In this document: one piece after another, positions 49,101 through 62,598 of the stretch
How the letters are laid out: each line of letters opens with the position of its first letter
Position numbering within the stretch: position 1 is the first letter of the stretch
Source of the DNA: Adenanthera pavonina
Taxonomy: Eukaryota; Streptophyta; Magnoliopsida; Fabales; Fabaceae
Length of the DNA: 64,000 bases
Reading direction: 5' to 3'
Assembly: GCA_026686845.1 (NCBI GenBank)
Contig: JAIVEN010000003.1
Span: forward strand, 7,628,501-7,692,500
Notes under the pieces: generated by a model
What the model saw: only the letters and a program-made list of their open reading frames with translations
What the model was told of the DNA's origin: nothing
Database searches by the model: none
Translations under genes and position numbers: made by a program

Positions 49101-52100
49101 AAGAACATCATATATCAACTCTCCATGAGTAATTAACATAGATAACTCCAGCACACTACCAACTATGACATAAAATACCTTGAGACGATTGATGATAGCC
49201 TCAGATTCACTCAGCTTTTGCAACATTTTAGCTTTTTCCCCAGCCAAATTAGAAATCTCAGCTTTTCCTTCTTCACGAATGCGAATAATTTCATCTTCAC
49301 TAGCACATAACTGGTGCCATAGAGCAGCACGATCAACATTTGCAAGTTCAGCAACTTCACGCGTCATGCTCAAAACAGGTCTTATAATTTCCTGCTCCTC
49401 ACAGACCAAAGTAACTAAGATATCCAAATCCAAATCTACTTCACGACCATTATCTGTAGTGCGGGTAGCCCGGTCAACAAGCCTCTTCAGCATCCTTCCC
49501 CGATAAGATTCATTGGCATACCATCTAAACAATATTGTGTAGAGCAATTTTACAAATTCTTTTACACGTGGATCTCTAGAGAGGGCCAATGTTTCCGCAA
49601 GACTAAGAACTGAAGCAAAATCATCCCTTTGAACTCCCAACTCCTCATTAGCATCTCCATCTGCTACAGAATCTGCATGCTTAAAATTCTCAGCACCCAA
49701 TCTAGCACTGTCATTCAATCTCTGGGAGAGGCGCCTTTCCAAAACCAAGGCTACAGACTGAGCACCAATTGCCCCTCGAGCTACAGCTCTCTCAAATATT
49801 TGAGAAGCTTCAACAGCAAGACAAGGTATAGATAACATCTCAATCAGTACATATATATCAGAAAAATGACGGCTATCATGGAGTGCCTGCTCATCAACAA
49901 CATGCAATCCAGTAGAAGTTCCATGTTCACTGAATAAGAAATGCCCACAAGGCATCCCTGTGCTGCTATCACCATAATCATCATCACAATCAATGTCCCT
50001 CAGTATGGTTTCAGCAACATCCCCCCAACTATTTATGGTCTTACTCAAAAAGTCAAGGACATGAGGTGACACTTCAAGAGCTAATATTTTCAGCCTGATG
50101 CGAATAGATCTAACCTATATAAATGTTAAAATACTAAGGTTAGAAATGCTTCATAAAACAACCTCGAAAAAAGACATAAGTGAAGTTTCCAACTATCTTC
50201 AAGCTTACTGCTTCAGGGAGATGCTGACACTGAGATGCTGCCTTGAATAAAAAATCCATAGTTTCAGCAAGGAGTTCACCATTTGAATCTGTTAAAAGAT
50301 CAAATGACTGGAACAAAACCTGTTCCCACACTTCACTACCACACTCCAGTTGACTAAGAGCTGCAAAAACCTATGAAACAAAAAAGCCATCAACAGAAGA
50401 AAATAATGTAATCAAGATATGGAGTGGTGGAAAGAGATGGTATTCTATCTTACAGGTATTCGTAAATCAGGTTCTGCATCAGGCTTTTGAAGTCTCTCAA
50501 GAAGAGCAAAGGCTGCCAGCGGATGTTCAGCATGTTCAACCAATTTTGGTACAAGAGCAACCAGGTCTGAATGCAAATGTTTAGGAGCTTTGTCCAGCAC
50601 AAGTGTGATTTTCTGTGCAGATTGAGGCCGCTGTCTTGGCTCAGGACAGCCTTGTGGAACAGCCCCATCCAAGGTTCTTAGTGAATTTACAATCAAACCT
50701 AGGAGCTCCTCAGACTGTTCTGGCCACTTGGTCTAATATTCCAAATCATGTAGTTAATACCATTTAGATACATTTAATGAAAATCACCTCAAAGGAATTG
50801 AAATTTGTACCTTTGTCCGAAAGGATGCATTGTCCAAATGAGAAGCTACTGTTTCTGGAGGATTAATAGGCTGTCCAGGAAAAGTTTTTGGCTGAATACC
50901 ATCACTCCTTAAATCAGAGCTTTGAACAGCAGATGTGTTACTACTTTCATCAGCAACAGAATCTAGCCTCTCATAAACAGGAAACTGTGCAGATTCTGTT
51001 GCTCCATTTTCTCTATCACAGTCCAGAGGACTAGCAGCTCCATTGCTGTCTAGAGAAGGTTTTAATGCATCAGGAGAATCAACAACAGAACCCCTTTCAG
51101 AAGGTTGGCAACACTCCACCATTATATCCAAAAGCAAATCAATGATAGCCTGCTGCAACACCTTAACTCCCATCAGCAAGTTCATCAAACTGGGGTTAGA
51201 CTCATCAGCCTTAGTGACCTTCTTCCCATCACAACTACCAGAGAGCTTGGTTGGAAGAAGCAAACGCTTTACTTTTGCAGGATCATCAAGATAAACTCGG
51301 AGTCCAGTTAAAAACCCAGCTATTGCACCAGCATCCATTAAAAGTTTTTCTCTTAAAGTAACCTGTGGCTGTGAAGGATTATCTCCATACGTCAGGTGAA
51401 ACCCAGCTCGTGAAAGAAGATTTCTAAAGATATCTTCTTCATCTCCACTTATTCCTTCACTGTCTTCAGAGTCAACGAGTTCATCAGGATCTGTTGTCAA
51501 AGCATCCTGATCGTCCTCTGAAGCTAAAACCTGATACAAAAAAAAAAGAATAAGTAAATAAGAGGGGCACAAGCAACCATGCATTAAGTGCAATGAGAAT
51601 TCAACAATACCAGGTTTTGTCAAAAATTCATAATAAAAACTTTTATTGAACTTCACAAATAACAAACAGTAAGGAGCTAAAAGGTTGATAATCTACACCT
51701 AGACCTGGTAATGCAGTGAGAGATGATATCCGGTAATTTAATATGTTTTTTTTTTTTTGGGGGGGGGGGGGGGGGGGATGAGCCGCAATCAATATGTAAC
51801 TGTCACTAAAACTCAGATTTGTAATCCGGAATTTGGGGCAATTTAAGGTTTGATTATCAGCATGTCAGGATTTTAATAGAAGTGTCCTGGGCTAGGGATA
51901 TCCTATTCCACAGTGGTGTTTTATTTGGATTTCTGAAGTGGTGTCTTAGCCAAATTAGGATTATTTGAATTCTAGCTCAATTGAATTTGTTTCTGTAACC
52001 TATAAATAAAACTGCTGCCATCCTAGGATTACTTTTGTTAGGATACTGAATGGAAAGATTAAGTGATTTTTTTTGGTTTTTTTTTTTGGTTTTTTTTTTT

Positions 52101-55100
52101 GGTTATTTTCCTAGTTCCACTCGTGTCACTTGGTCATATCGTAAGTATGGGATACATATATGCTTACAAGTTTTATTTTTAAATAAGTAAAACTAAAGCA
52201 ATGTTTGATTGACAAGCAGAAGCAGTGATCAAACTTCTGTAAGGATGCAATAGTACAAGGGAAAATAATTTTGCTCCAATAATTGATGGCAAGAAACTCT
52301 TCTGTTGCTTCCATAAAGAAATGAAGATAAAAATATCAATTTTGAGGAAGGTGATTATTTAATTATATTAAATTAAATAGTTATAAGTTTTGAGCTGTTG
52401 CATGCACCCTATAAATAAAAGATGATCAAAAGTTCCAAGGGAGAGGTCCTATTTTCAAATAAGCTTGTTCCAATTTTACCATTCACATTATATGATTGAT
52501 GATAAACCAGATCTTACGTTTTAAACTAGTGATACATGAGAGATAGAACAGCTTAGGGTTAAAAAAATAGCCATGCAAAATATTAATATCTTATTCTTAT
52601 ATTTTATGGCCAAAAAAAATCCTATTCTTATATTTAAAGACAAGAAGGATTCATCCTACAAACGGAGACAGAGAGAGAGAGAGAGAGCACTTGGCATCTA
52701 TAAATAATACCAGGCACTAGGTAGCATATAGACAGAGCAATCCCATAAACACTTACCTCTAAGTCTGAAAACTCAAACCAAGGGCAGCAATCCAATATTT
52801 CACACATGAAAACTACAGTGTCACGGACAAGGAACCCTGCATCTGCTTCCAACATATCAGAAACCTTCATGAATTGTAAAACAGAATTATTCCAAGTCTT
52901 CGTACAGATAGATGATTCTTTCCACACTGTCTTGACTGGATTCTTTTGATTCACAACAGCCATCCTGTATCTCACCCAAAAGTTTTTATCCGGATCACTA
53001 CCAACAGCTTGGTCACTCTCTAAATAAATACATATGGTGTCAAAGGACTCATACACACCTGTGCCAAACCAAAAATAACTGGTTCAATGAGGAATGCAAA
53101 AATCTGCAGTCACTACTTCTGGTGAACGAAATATGGGAAATAATAAATGCAAAGATAAAACACCTACCAATCCGAAGCTCACATCCACCAGCCTGAAAGA
53201 ATTTACTAAAGATTTTTCTAGTCTCCATTATCTCCTTAAAAGACAGAAAATTCTCCACTTTCCATGTAAATGAACTTCTTTTCTGATACCTATCAATACG
53301 AGAACCATTGCTGCTTAGCTCAGACTCATAATCAGCAAAATCCTGCATTATTGATGTCTCTTTCAATATAAGAACTTCTGCAGAGAATACAACAGTGTCC
53401 TGGACAAGAAAACCTGAATCTTGATCAAAGAGACTTGTAAGTGTCACAAATTCACGCCAGCCCCAATCCTTTGCAGCCTTGGAGTAGCGGTTCTGAGATT
53501 CCTTGGTGACAGACTTCTCTTCCATCTTCTGATTCACAACTGACAACCGATGACTAACAAAACAACTCCAATCACTGGAAGTATTTCTTGAATCTGTAAC
53601 TTCGAGAAAAACTGAAAGGTGGCAGGGTGGCTGGGACTGCCCTGTTCACATCAAAACATATTTAAAAAATAAAAATCATCAGACTTCTCTTTCAATCACG
53701 ATGTTGACATTACTTCAATCAACTTAAAAACTCCTGAGCGTAAGGGACAGACCATATTCATTCTCCATGTAACAGTGTCTACATCGTAAACCTAAAATCA
53801 TTAGCTTCTACTAAATTAATATAAACAGAATATAAGCATCAAATTAGCTCAAAATTCCACATAAATATATGCATAGTGTCTATAGACTGCAACAATGCCC
53901 CCTTCAATTTGAACAGTATACGTAAAAATTGCTCTAAAATACTCACAAGGAATCACATTGCAGGGAATTAAAATTTACTGATGAGACATCATCTACTTAA
54001 TTTATACATAATTATAAATTCTCATAGCTGGAATCCCATCACCAATTAAGTGGAAGTCACTAACAAAAGATTTCCAGATCAAGAAAATGGCGAACCTCGG
54101 GGATAAACAATGAGACGACAATCCCTGTTACCAATCTGAAACCTCCTGCTCTTGATGCAAAGACCTGTAATTTTCCTCTTCTTCAATAAATCCTTCAGCC
54201 TAGTGAAGTTTTCAATCCTCCACGTGAACTTCCCCATATGGCCATCTGATTTCCTTGTGCCACATCCACTTCTCCCCCCAATTAAAGCCCCATTTTTGGA
54301 GAAGCTACTGAACTCCTTGATCACATGAAATGATGTACTAAAAACTGCTGTGTCATGCACCAGGAACCCTGAATCAGGTCCAAGAAAATCCGCCATCTTC
54401 ATATAATCATTCCAACCCAAGCTGGTATTATCACCACTCTTATTATCAGCGGCAAAACGCCCATATGAATCCCTATGCATGTGATTGGAGCCTGGCTTCT
54501 GGTTCAGGACTGACATTCGAAATAAACACCAGCAACTCCTATCAGACATTATTACCGTCTTGTCCGTATCCTTACTTTCCAAACACATTGACAGATATTC
54601 GACCCCATTAACCGAGCTCTGATATACACTAATCCTCAAGTTACACTCCCCAGCGGGGAAAACTGGGCTCATTATCTTCTGTGTTTTTATCATCTCCTTA
54701 AATAAACTAAAATTACGCACTTTCCAAGTGAATTTCCCACTCAATACATCAGACACAGGGCCCGCAACCACAGGGGAAGATAGCATGGATGACGAAGATG
54801 ATGCCGATGATTGCAACTCATTGTTGTCTCGTGTGAAATTAACAGACTCATTAAGAATGAGAATATCAGCCGTTATCAATACGGAATCATTATTAAACAA
54901 ATAACCCAATTTCGGATCAAATACAGTTGAGGAAGGCGTAAAATCACACCACCCGTGCGATTTTTTCTTACTTGAAAACCGGTGCCACGAGTCCCGATGA
55001 ATGGTCTTGGAATCGTCAACGACATTCATGATAGCCAGACGATAGCTAGCAAAGCAGTCCCATTTGGACGACGAACTGCCCCGAGGATCCATGATTTGGA

Positions 55101-55473
55101 GGTAGATGGAGATGTAACCTGGCAAAGCCTGAGAGTCACCCTTAGGGTATATTAAGAGACGGCAATCATAGCCTCCGACCTCGAAGTACTTGCTCCAGAG
55201 TGCCCTAGCTTTTGTTCTCGGAAAATTATGTACCGTCCAACGACAAACGGCAGAGTACTCGCCCCGGCGATCGACGGTGACGGTCTCCTGAGCGCCGCCT
55301 CCGTCCCTGGGACCCATAGCCAAGTCCTCCGCCGCCGCCGCCGCCGCCGACACTATTCCGGACTTGTCTGATGACGCCAAAGAAGACGACAATGAGGTGG
55401 CAGCCTGTGATTGGTCAGTTAGAGAGGGTACAGAAGAAAAAGACGGGACAGCCTCCGATGAACTCTGCTTCAT
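46138..55473 (-). CDS. Large protein with four MATH/TRAF domains and C-terminal coiled coil, about 1690 aa
   Basis: Ten exons in phase: 55473-54096, 53641-53168, 53058-52757, 51530-50811, 50732-50454, 50370-50209, 50114-49179, 49087-48872, 47334-47074 and 46482-46138. MATH domains start near residues 75 (CRWTVHNFPR), 255 (FTWKVRNFSLFKEM), 430 (FTWRIENFTRLKDL) and 595 (FTWKVENFLSFKEI). An acidic patch (DSEDSEGISGDEEDIF) and a long helical middle follow. A coiled coil (EMRAEMDRFAGEKKELSEQ, KRFDEELKRYATENVTREE) runs from roughly residue 1320 to 1580. The tail is glycine/proline-rich and ends VGPWFNHT. MATH domains bind peptide motifs, often to bring substrates to ubiquitin machinery; no RING, BTB or protease domain is present. 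Homologs of this size and layout exist across dicots, function largely unknown. The start MKQSSSE follows homologs; ATGs at 55479 and 55572 are also in frame. Confidence 0.9.
51746..51777. repeat. T13-G19 homopolymer tract in MATH-gene intron 3
   Basis: Thirteen T are followed by nineteen consecutive G on the plus strand. Such a long G run is rare in plant DNA and can form a G-quadruplex. On the transcribed RNA (minus-strand gene) it reads as C19-A13. The length may be inexact because such runs are hard to sequence. Confidence 0.8.
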
Positions 55474-55771
55474 TGTCATAAAGATTTGTTCCAGGGTTTC
55501 CTTCCCTAGTCTATGGTTCGTCCTGATCAAACCCGAGTACGGGAAAAGAGAACAGAGCGACACAAGGAACAAAGTAATGGGGCGAGAGGGGCTGATATGT
55601 GGTTAGGGGGTAGCAACGGGAGCTTTGGACGAAGTGGGCGCATTGTAGCAACCTTGCGCCAATTTTTCCACTGTACCTTTGCATGTTTGTCATAAGGCAG
55701 CGCATCATAGTTATCTTACGCCGTCCTCCTTTTTGGATTTTTGAGACTATTTTCTGTGTTTGTGAAATTTA

Positions 55772-56146
55772 TGACATATATTTGGTGGTGTTTTCAATTT
55801 TATTATTTTTAAAAAAAATTTATAAAACTGTTTTTGATAATAAATTTTGAAAATAAAAAATAAAAAATTTTGTTTAATAATTGTTTTTAAAATCATAACT
55901 AGTAAATATTAAATGGATTATTCAAAATTTATAACTTTATCATTAATGAAGTGAGTATTTTTTACTTTTTCTTCTGTTTTTCAGAACAAAATTTACAAAA
56001 TATTTTAAAAATATTCTAAGTTTTCTATTCTTTTATTTTTCTATTTTTCAGAAAATTTTATAAAAATCATATTTACCCAATAAGTTGTTTTGTTTTTTTA
56101 TTTTCAAAAACAAAAAAACTTTTAAAAATAGTTACCAAATATGCTC
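55772..56146. mobile_element. AT-rich MITE, about 375 bp
   Basis: TTA occurs on both sides (55769-55771, 56147-56149). The left end reads TGACATATATTTGGTGGTG. The right end read inward is GAGCATATTTGGTAACTA, sharing CATATTTGGT. Both continue into TTTTNAAAA-type sequence. It lies just upstream of the MATH-gene promoter. Confidence 0.5.
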
Positions 56147-56520
56147 TTAATTTTTTAAGATATTATCTCAGGGCTAGTTAATATTAAATAATTAATTAAT
56201 AGTTACTCCCTCCATCTAAAATAAAAATAACATCATTAAATTTTTTAAAAAAAACTCAAACATTCCTATTTTACCCCTATTAAACACTTCTTCTTTTATA
56301 ATTCGAACATAATTTACAATACTATACATTGTATTAATAAGTGATCAAAATGAAGCGATAAAAGTAATAAATAAAACTATGTTACCTTATATTATGGAAT
56401 AAAAAAATTTTCATTTGTTACCTTATAATATAAAATAAAAAAAATATTAAATAATGATTACATCCATAAAAGATTAGCATCTTTTCTTGTTCATGTCATA
56501 GCATTTGAAAGCAATTCTTA

Positions 56521-56862
56521 GGGTCGCTAGATGTAAAAAAGTAGAAAAGGAAAATAGAATTTCTTAGAAAGTAAATTATTAAGTTTAACATAATTTTATA
56601 AACTTGCAGGAAAGTTAGACTTAATTTAGTAAGTTCCACTTCTCAAATAAAATTCCAAGCAATTTGTAATGTTTTGAAAACAATATCCTTAACCATGGAA
56701 TCAATTTATTTAATAAAAAGATATTAATATCTTTAATACTAAAACATAAAATATTTATTTTAAAAAATAATTTAAACTTTTCAAAAATTAAAAAATTAAA
56801 CAAACAAGTCACATATGAACTTTTTGGAAAGTTACTTTCAAATAAATTTACCAAGCGGTCTC
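56521..56862. mobile_element. Tourist-like MITE, 342 bp
   Basis: TTA flanks at 56518-56520 and 56863-56865. The left end is GGGTCGCTAGATGTAAA and the right end read inward is GAGACCGCTTGGTAAA, an imperfect inverted repeat. The interior is AT-rich and non-coding. Confidence 0.65.
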
Positions 56863-57420
56863 TTAGATATTACTCTCTTCCACCCATTTTACTTATGGTT
56901 TTAAAGTTTTTCATTAATATAAATAAAATTATTAAATAACTTAAGTTATTATAAAATTTAATGATGCTTTATAAAAAAATATTTTTAAATTAAATGTTAA
57001 AATAAGATTCATACTTTATCTATTATTATTTTTAATAATGAGTAAGATAATAAAAAAATAATTAATATTTTATTAATAATGCAAAATAAGAAGTAAATTA
57101 GGAGATTTAAAATTTTGTGAAACCGTCAGATAAAATAAGAACGCTTGGGATCGTGTAGAATGTGAATCTCGCAAATGTAATTCTGGATGTTCAATCCATA
57201 TACATTATATCTGTACCTATAAAATGTTAGATAAATTATATCGTCCAGATATATACAACTTTTTTTAATACAAATATAAAATGTTAAGATATGATTTTTT
57301 TATTTAAAAAATATATAAATAAAGTATAGATATGAGTTATAATACAGAGAAGAGAAATTGAACTTAAAGAAACTGAATCTTAAACAATCAAGCAATATGT
57401 AATGGGAAATGGCTAGTGAT

Positions 57421-57472
57421 AGCACGTGCAGGAGACCCGACTTGTGTTGGGCCCCTCGTGGTTGCACGTGCT
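57421..57472. promoter_or_regulatory. Inverted pair of G-box motifs
   Basis: AGCACGTGCA (57421-57430) and TGCACGTGCT (57463-57472) are perfect inverted copies, each centred on CACGTG, with a GC-richer 32-base spacer. The surroundings are strongly AT-rich, so the block stands out. G-boxes bind bZIP and bHLH factors. No gene starts close by, so a regulatory role is only a suggestion; a short hairpin is the alternative. Confidence 0.35.
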
Positions 57473-58858
57473 TGCATGAAGATCTTCCAATTGTCATTGG
57501 AGACTCTCGAATTGAGGTTTTTTAACATGGTCACGTCAGCAAACTATTAATTAGAAGAGGTTATTAATCTCAAACTTTTCAAATAATTAAAATTTGAATT
57601 TTATCTCATCGGTAAGATATTTTCTCTGATTCAAAATATAAAAAGTTTCTATCTACTTCACGCATATTAAAAAAAATTGGTTATACACTCTTAAACTTAA
57701 AAAAAAAACTTAATATCTCATTTTTACTCTTATTAATTACCAATGATTAAAGTTGTTTCTACTCTTTTTTATTACAAGTTACGTGACTGGTCATTAATAA
57801 ATAGGGATAAAAAAGATAAACTACTACTAAAGATTACATAACACCTTATATTATGAATAAAAAAATATTCTAGAAAATCCTTTATATTGTGGATCCAAGG
57901 GAATATATAATAACATAGGGAATTACTATATAGTTAGATGGAATAAAAAAGAGAAACCAGTGCCAATAGAGATTGCATTAATCTCTAGCACCGTGGCACA
58001 TTCAAATTCTAAAACCATTCCTTGAAAATAAATCGTCATCAAAGGTGCATTTCAAAGTATGTGAAACACGAGGGAGAAAATATTAAAAAAAAAATGCTCG
58101 AATTCTTCATGTCACCCGTTTAACCCATTTCTAAAGCATTAGTAATTCAATAAGGATTAATATACTAACCACACCTCCTGTCCATTATTTTAGCAGCTAC
58201 TGTAAACTACTGGAGCAACCTTTTTGAGATAATCACCATGCAAAACGTAAGTGTTGTACAGAACATTACAATGCAGATTGCAGGATGTGACAAGACATGA
58301 AGATTAGAACAGAGCATCAATAGGAGTTAGTTAGTTAGTTACCATGTCACATCATAGGAGGATAGAAGTTAAATGAGTTTCCCAAATTATCAATCAAAAA
58401 TCACACTTATTATTATTATTATATACAATACCACTCAGGAAGCAAATGGCATTCGGAGAATGGTCAGGATGGATGGATTCGCTTTGATGTCCAGATGAAG
58501 GACAAAGCTTCTATTTTTCTGTGCCATTCTCCCTGTTCGTAACTTTGCAACTCTTTAGAGTTAATGAATTATATAATAATAGGTAATACTGAATGTATTA
58601 CACTTTTTTTGGGCCAAAGAATGGATTAGTTTTTTTATTTTTGATATTTTTATTATTACACCATTTAATTAAAATGTAATGAATTCATATCACAATAGAC
58701 CAAAAAAAAAATCTCTGGACAGGAAAAAATGAAATTTCATTGTGTGGAATCGAATTTAAGAAGAGAGCCGAATTTTCAATGACATTTTCAAGTTCTTTTT
58801 ACTTTTTTTTTCTGGAAAAACATTTTCAAGTTCTTTTAAAAATTCCACTCATTTCATT

Positions 58859-59195
58859 GTGTGTTTGAGTTAGATTATATATAAGTGATTATTCATAATA
58901 GAGTATGAGAATAAGTGAATTATGTTTGAATATTTTTAACTCATAAGTGATTTTGAGAAAAGAAATATATTTGGATATTGGAGTTTAATAGATTATTGGG
59001 TGGATAATGAGAAGAAAAAGTAAAATAAGTGATTATGAGATATAAGTGATTATTATAAGCTGAAAAAAGTAACTCAGGGAAATAATCACTTAAATAATAA
59101 TAAATAATTATTTTAATCTTAATTATATTTATTTACTAATCACATTATCACTTTTCTTTACTTCATAATTAATTATAATTTAAAACAAACATGCT
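58859..59195. mobile_element. Tourist-like MITE, copy B of the family at 31980
   Basis: It starts GTGTGTTTGAGTTAGATTA and ends AATTTAAAACAAACATGCT. Internally it keeps TTATTGGGTGGATAATGAGA and the repeated 'ataagtgatta' words of copy A. ATT on both sides may be the target duplication. Borders are within a few bases. Confidence 0.65.
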
Positions 59196-59714
59196 ATTAT
59201 TCCCCGTTCGTACACTGACTTTGATAAAGTCGCATTGCCACGCTAGTGATGATGCTTTGGAATCGAGGCTCCTTCCTTCCCCCTCCTATTCCTGGAAAAG
59301 GGTGCGCATATCTTGGCCCAAAAAAAGAAAAAGGTACGCATATAGAAGTGGGGCCCATTCTTGTTAACACTTTCCAATCCCATGAGTCTAAAGAACAGGC
59401 CCAACTTGGGAAACCTATGCTACACCTGTAAACCTAGCTCAATTATTGGGATATTTTCATATGTTAAAAATAAAATTTCGGATGTGTAAAAATGATTTAT
59501 CTCATATATTATATTTTTTAAACTTCAAGACAGTATCGTTTTTTTTTTTGCCACAACATGACAGTATCGTTAAGCTCACACAAAGATGAACAATAAAATA
59601 AAGAAAGAAGGGCTCATCCCCCTATGAGGGACACGTTTTTGTGCACTCGGTTAATAAAATATATATATATATATTTAGCTGCTGAAAAATACAATTTTCT
59701 GAAATGAGTTTTAT

Positions 59715-60000
59715 TGGCTTAACTTTTTCATAATTGATAAGAATAAGTAATTTTTTATAATTGATTATAAGAATAAATTATTTATATTTAGATATTTTTA
59801 TCTGATAATTAATTTTGAGAAAATATGTGTATATCTTAGAGGTTCAAGTAATTATTGGGTAATAATGAGGAGAAAAAGTGTAATAAATAATTATGAAAGA
59901 ATAAGTAGTTATAATAAATAAAAAAATAATTTATAAAAATAATTACTTAAATAACTATAAATAATTATTTTATTCTCTAATATGTTTGGATAATTATACA
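59715..60000. mobile_element. Diverged copy C of the MITE family at 31980
   Basis: The core 'aagtaattattgggtaataatgagg' and 'aataattacttaaataacta' segments align with copies A and B. The ends are too decayed to define, so borders are approximate. Copies B and C lie about 520 bp apart in the same orientation. Confidence 0.5.
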
Positions 60001-62028
60001 CATAAGTGCCAACTAATCTAGTGAAATCGTCACAACTTTAGCAAAAATAAAATACGTGGGGAGAAAACTTTTGTTGTAGCGGCTGGACCATTAAATTTTG
60101 GTCTCAGTATTTTGATCCAGCGGCCTAAATTATTAGGTAGGCCCATGGCCCATGATGACTGACAAGACTAGTTCTTTGTACTCTTGGTATCTTCGTGAGG
60201 GCAATTCTTGTTCACATTGTCAATGATCCAGATTAAATTTTTTAATTAATTATAATTTAATTTTTAAAGTTAGTCCTAAAGACTCTACGGTTAAAAATTT
60301 AAATTATATTCAACTGGCTTCTTTTGAATTAGTTTATATCATAACAAATTCTTTAATTAAAGTAGGATAAGATCAGAATATCATATGTAACAAAAATTTA
60401 AATTATACAAAAAAATTATGGTCATCAACTTTTTTTTTAATTTTAGAATCATTAGATAAGTTTAATTTTTCTATTTTATTTAATTTAGGGAAAATTGAAT
60501 TATAACTAGATATCTTTCCTCCATGTGCATGATGCATAAGCTTTCCTCACATGGATAAATGTTATTTTTTATTGCCCATATCATATGGATAAATGTTTGA
60601 TACATGAATAATATTATTGCCTAAAATTTAAAATTTAACTTAATTAATCATATATTAGTGTTAAACTATGTAGCTAACTACTAACAAACTTAAGTATATA
60701 TATAGTATATGATAAAGTAAAACAAAACAGTAATAAATATATTATTATATAAGTATGGAGCGTGAAGAGTAAATATTGATTATTATATTAAAATTTTTTC
60801 TGTAATAATCAATATATCAATATATATAAAAGAATTTATAAAAATTCGCATGATTCGTTGGTTATGAATAATGCACCTTGTTTCCATATATACAAATCAC
60901 AAAACTATAGTTAATAAAAATATGATATTTCTTGTCAGAGTCTAGGTCTTTGAAATAAATTTAAATTTATTTGGGCTATTACTGTGAATTAAGGTAAGAC
61001 GCTAGTTTCGTTATCAAAAACCATCAGTTGGTTATATGAAAGCCTTTTTGTCTTATGTTTGTTGGATCCTATTTTCAGTTCTCGCAAACATCCTTCAAAT
61101 CTAAGCTATATCAATGCTTTACAGTTCATTCATATTTTGTTCATCTGATTAACGCGAAGTGAAGACTCAAAGTTCAATCTCTAAATATCAATCAAATAGA
61201 GCATGATAATGAAGAACATGTGCGGACTTCTCCAAGATAGCCATGGAGTCCACGTCCAGCAACGTCATACATCTCAAAGATTAGCCAAAAAAGAAAAGAA
61301 AGAAAAGGAAATGAAGGGTTTTGATTGGTACTTACCTGGTTTAATTTCTAAGGAGAAATCATTTTCCATTGGAAAAAGGGGTGGGCAATCCAGAGGTTCC
61401 ATCACCTTCCATGGATGCTGACCTCTATCCACAGCCAACCTTGCAGCTAGTGCCAGATCATGTAAAATTACAAGCATGCGCATGCATTTGCTGATCTCAA
61501 TATATATGACCCATTTATCTCAATAATTCATACAACACTCCACTTACATGCATGGACATATCAAACATGACAAACTATTTTAATTAAATAAATCTCTTTC
61601 TTCGACTTCCCGGCCCTTCTATTCTCGTTAGCTTCTTCTTGATCAGCATAATATTTCTTCACCTTTCTTTGAAATATTATAAATCAAATCGTGATTTTAC
61701 CTTAAACCGTCAGATATATATATATACACACACATACACATATTAATGTACTGATAATCAACTGTGCTAGCTCTGATGGAGAAACAAACTACATACATTT
61801 ATGCCCGAGATGGACAGACCCGCGTTGCGCAATAAGGGCAACAAAGACAATTTTCTACGTACCATTGATTCCTATTTTTAAATTTTAACTTCTCCGACCT
61901 ATCGAAGCGTATAAGCCAAAGCTGCCGTTTTCTGCAGAGCTGTACAATATTCTGCAAACGTGATTCTAAGAAGGATCAGCCTTGTAAAGGTTATCACTTC
62001 CCCAGGAATGAGAACCTGTAAATGTTAG

Positions 62029-62152
62029 AATGTAAATCTTGTCCACAATTATTTTAGCGCCTGTTTAGTTTACATTTTTGTAAATGTAAAAATGTAAATC
62101 TTGTCCACAATTATTTTAGGGCCTGTTTAGTTTATATTTTTATAAATCAAAT
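62029..62152. repeat. 62-bp tandem duplication including a MITE end
   Basis: AATGTAAATCTTGTCCACAA begins at 62029 and again at 62091. Each unit runs through ATTATTTTAG(C/G)GCCTGTTTAGTTTA. The second unit contains the left end of the MITE at 62119; the first carries a duplicate of that end. The duplication therefore happened after the MITE inserted. Confidence 0.7.
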
Positions 62153-62288
62153 CATAATTTTTAATTATTATTATTATTTTTATCTAAATAGGTTTTCAGT
62201 AAATTTATTTATTTTTATCTAAATTTTATTTTTGTAAACTGTAGTTATTTTAAAAAATCTTTTATAAAAAAGTAAACCAAACGGATAC
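62119..62288. mobile_element. Tourist-like MITE, 170 bp
   Basis: TTA flanks both sides (62116-62118, 62289-62291). The left end is GGGCCTGTTTAGTTTA and the right end read inward is GTATCCGTTTGGTTTA. The interior TTATTTTTATCTAAATTTTA and AAACTGTAG match the element at 21849-21981. It lies about 380 bp upstream of the HyPRP gene. Confidence 0.7.
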
Positions 62289-62592
62289 TTAACTGATCGA
62301 TTTTAAAGTCTAATCAGTGTGTGTATGTATCTATAGACAGAATTCTTTTTAAAAAAAATCCTTTATTAATTCTTTCCTTTTTTGTTTATTTGGTAAAAAT
62401 ATCCGGGACAGGGGAAGAAATATCCAAGGAATTCTCGAGCAACAGCAATCAAAATCAAAGATTAGGGGACCTATTTCTTAATGTCAGAAGAAGCATACAA
62501 AAAACTCCAACTGGAACGTTATCAGTTAGCACGTCCTTCGCTCTCTTCCACTCAAATCAGATTCCCATATCATTCGCCTACCAATTTGTCTT

Positions 62593-62598
62593 TATAAA
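62593..62598 (+). promoter_or_regulatory. TATA box of the HyPRP gene
   Basis: TATAAA stands in the context CTTTATAAACCG, 69 bases before the ATG. The start of transcription would lie about 30 bases downstream, leaving a leader of roughly 40 bases that is rich in C and T. Confidence 0.6.

Noticed and set aside
57421..57472. miR164-like target because of the GCACGTGC word
   Set aside because: Only the CACGTG core matches; the rest of the site does not pair with miR164.
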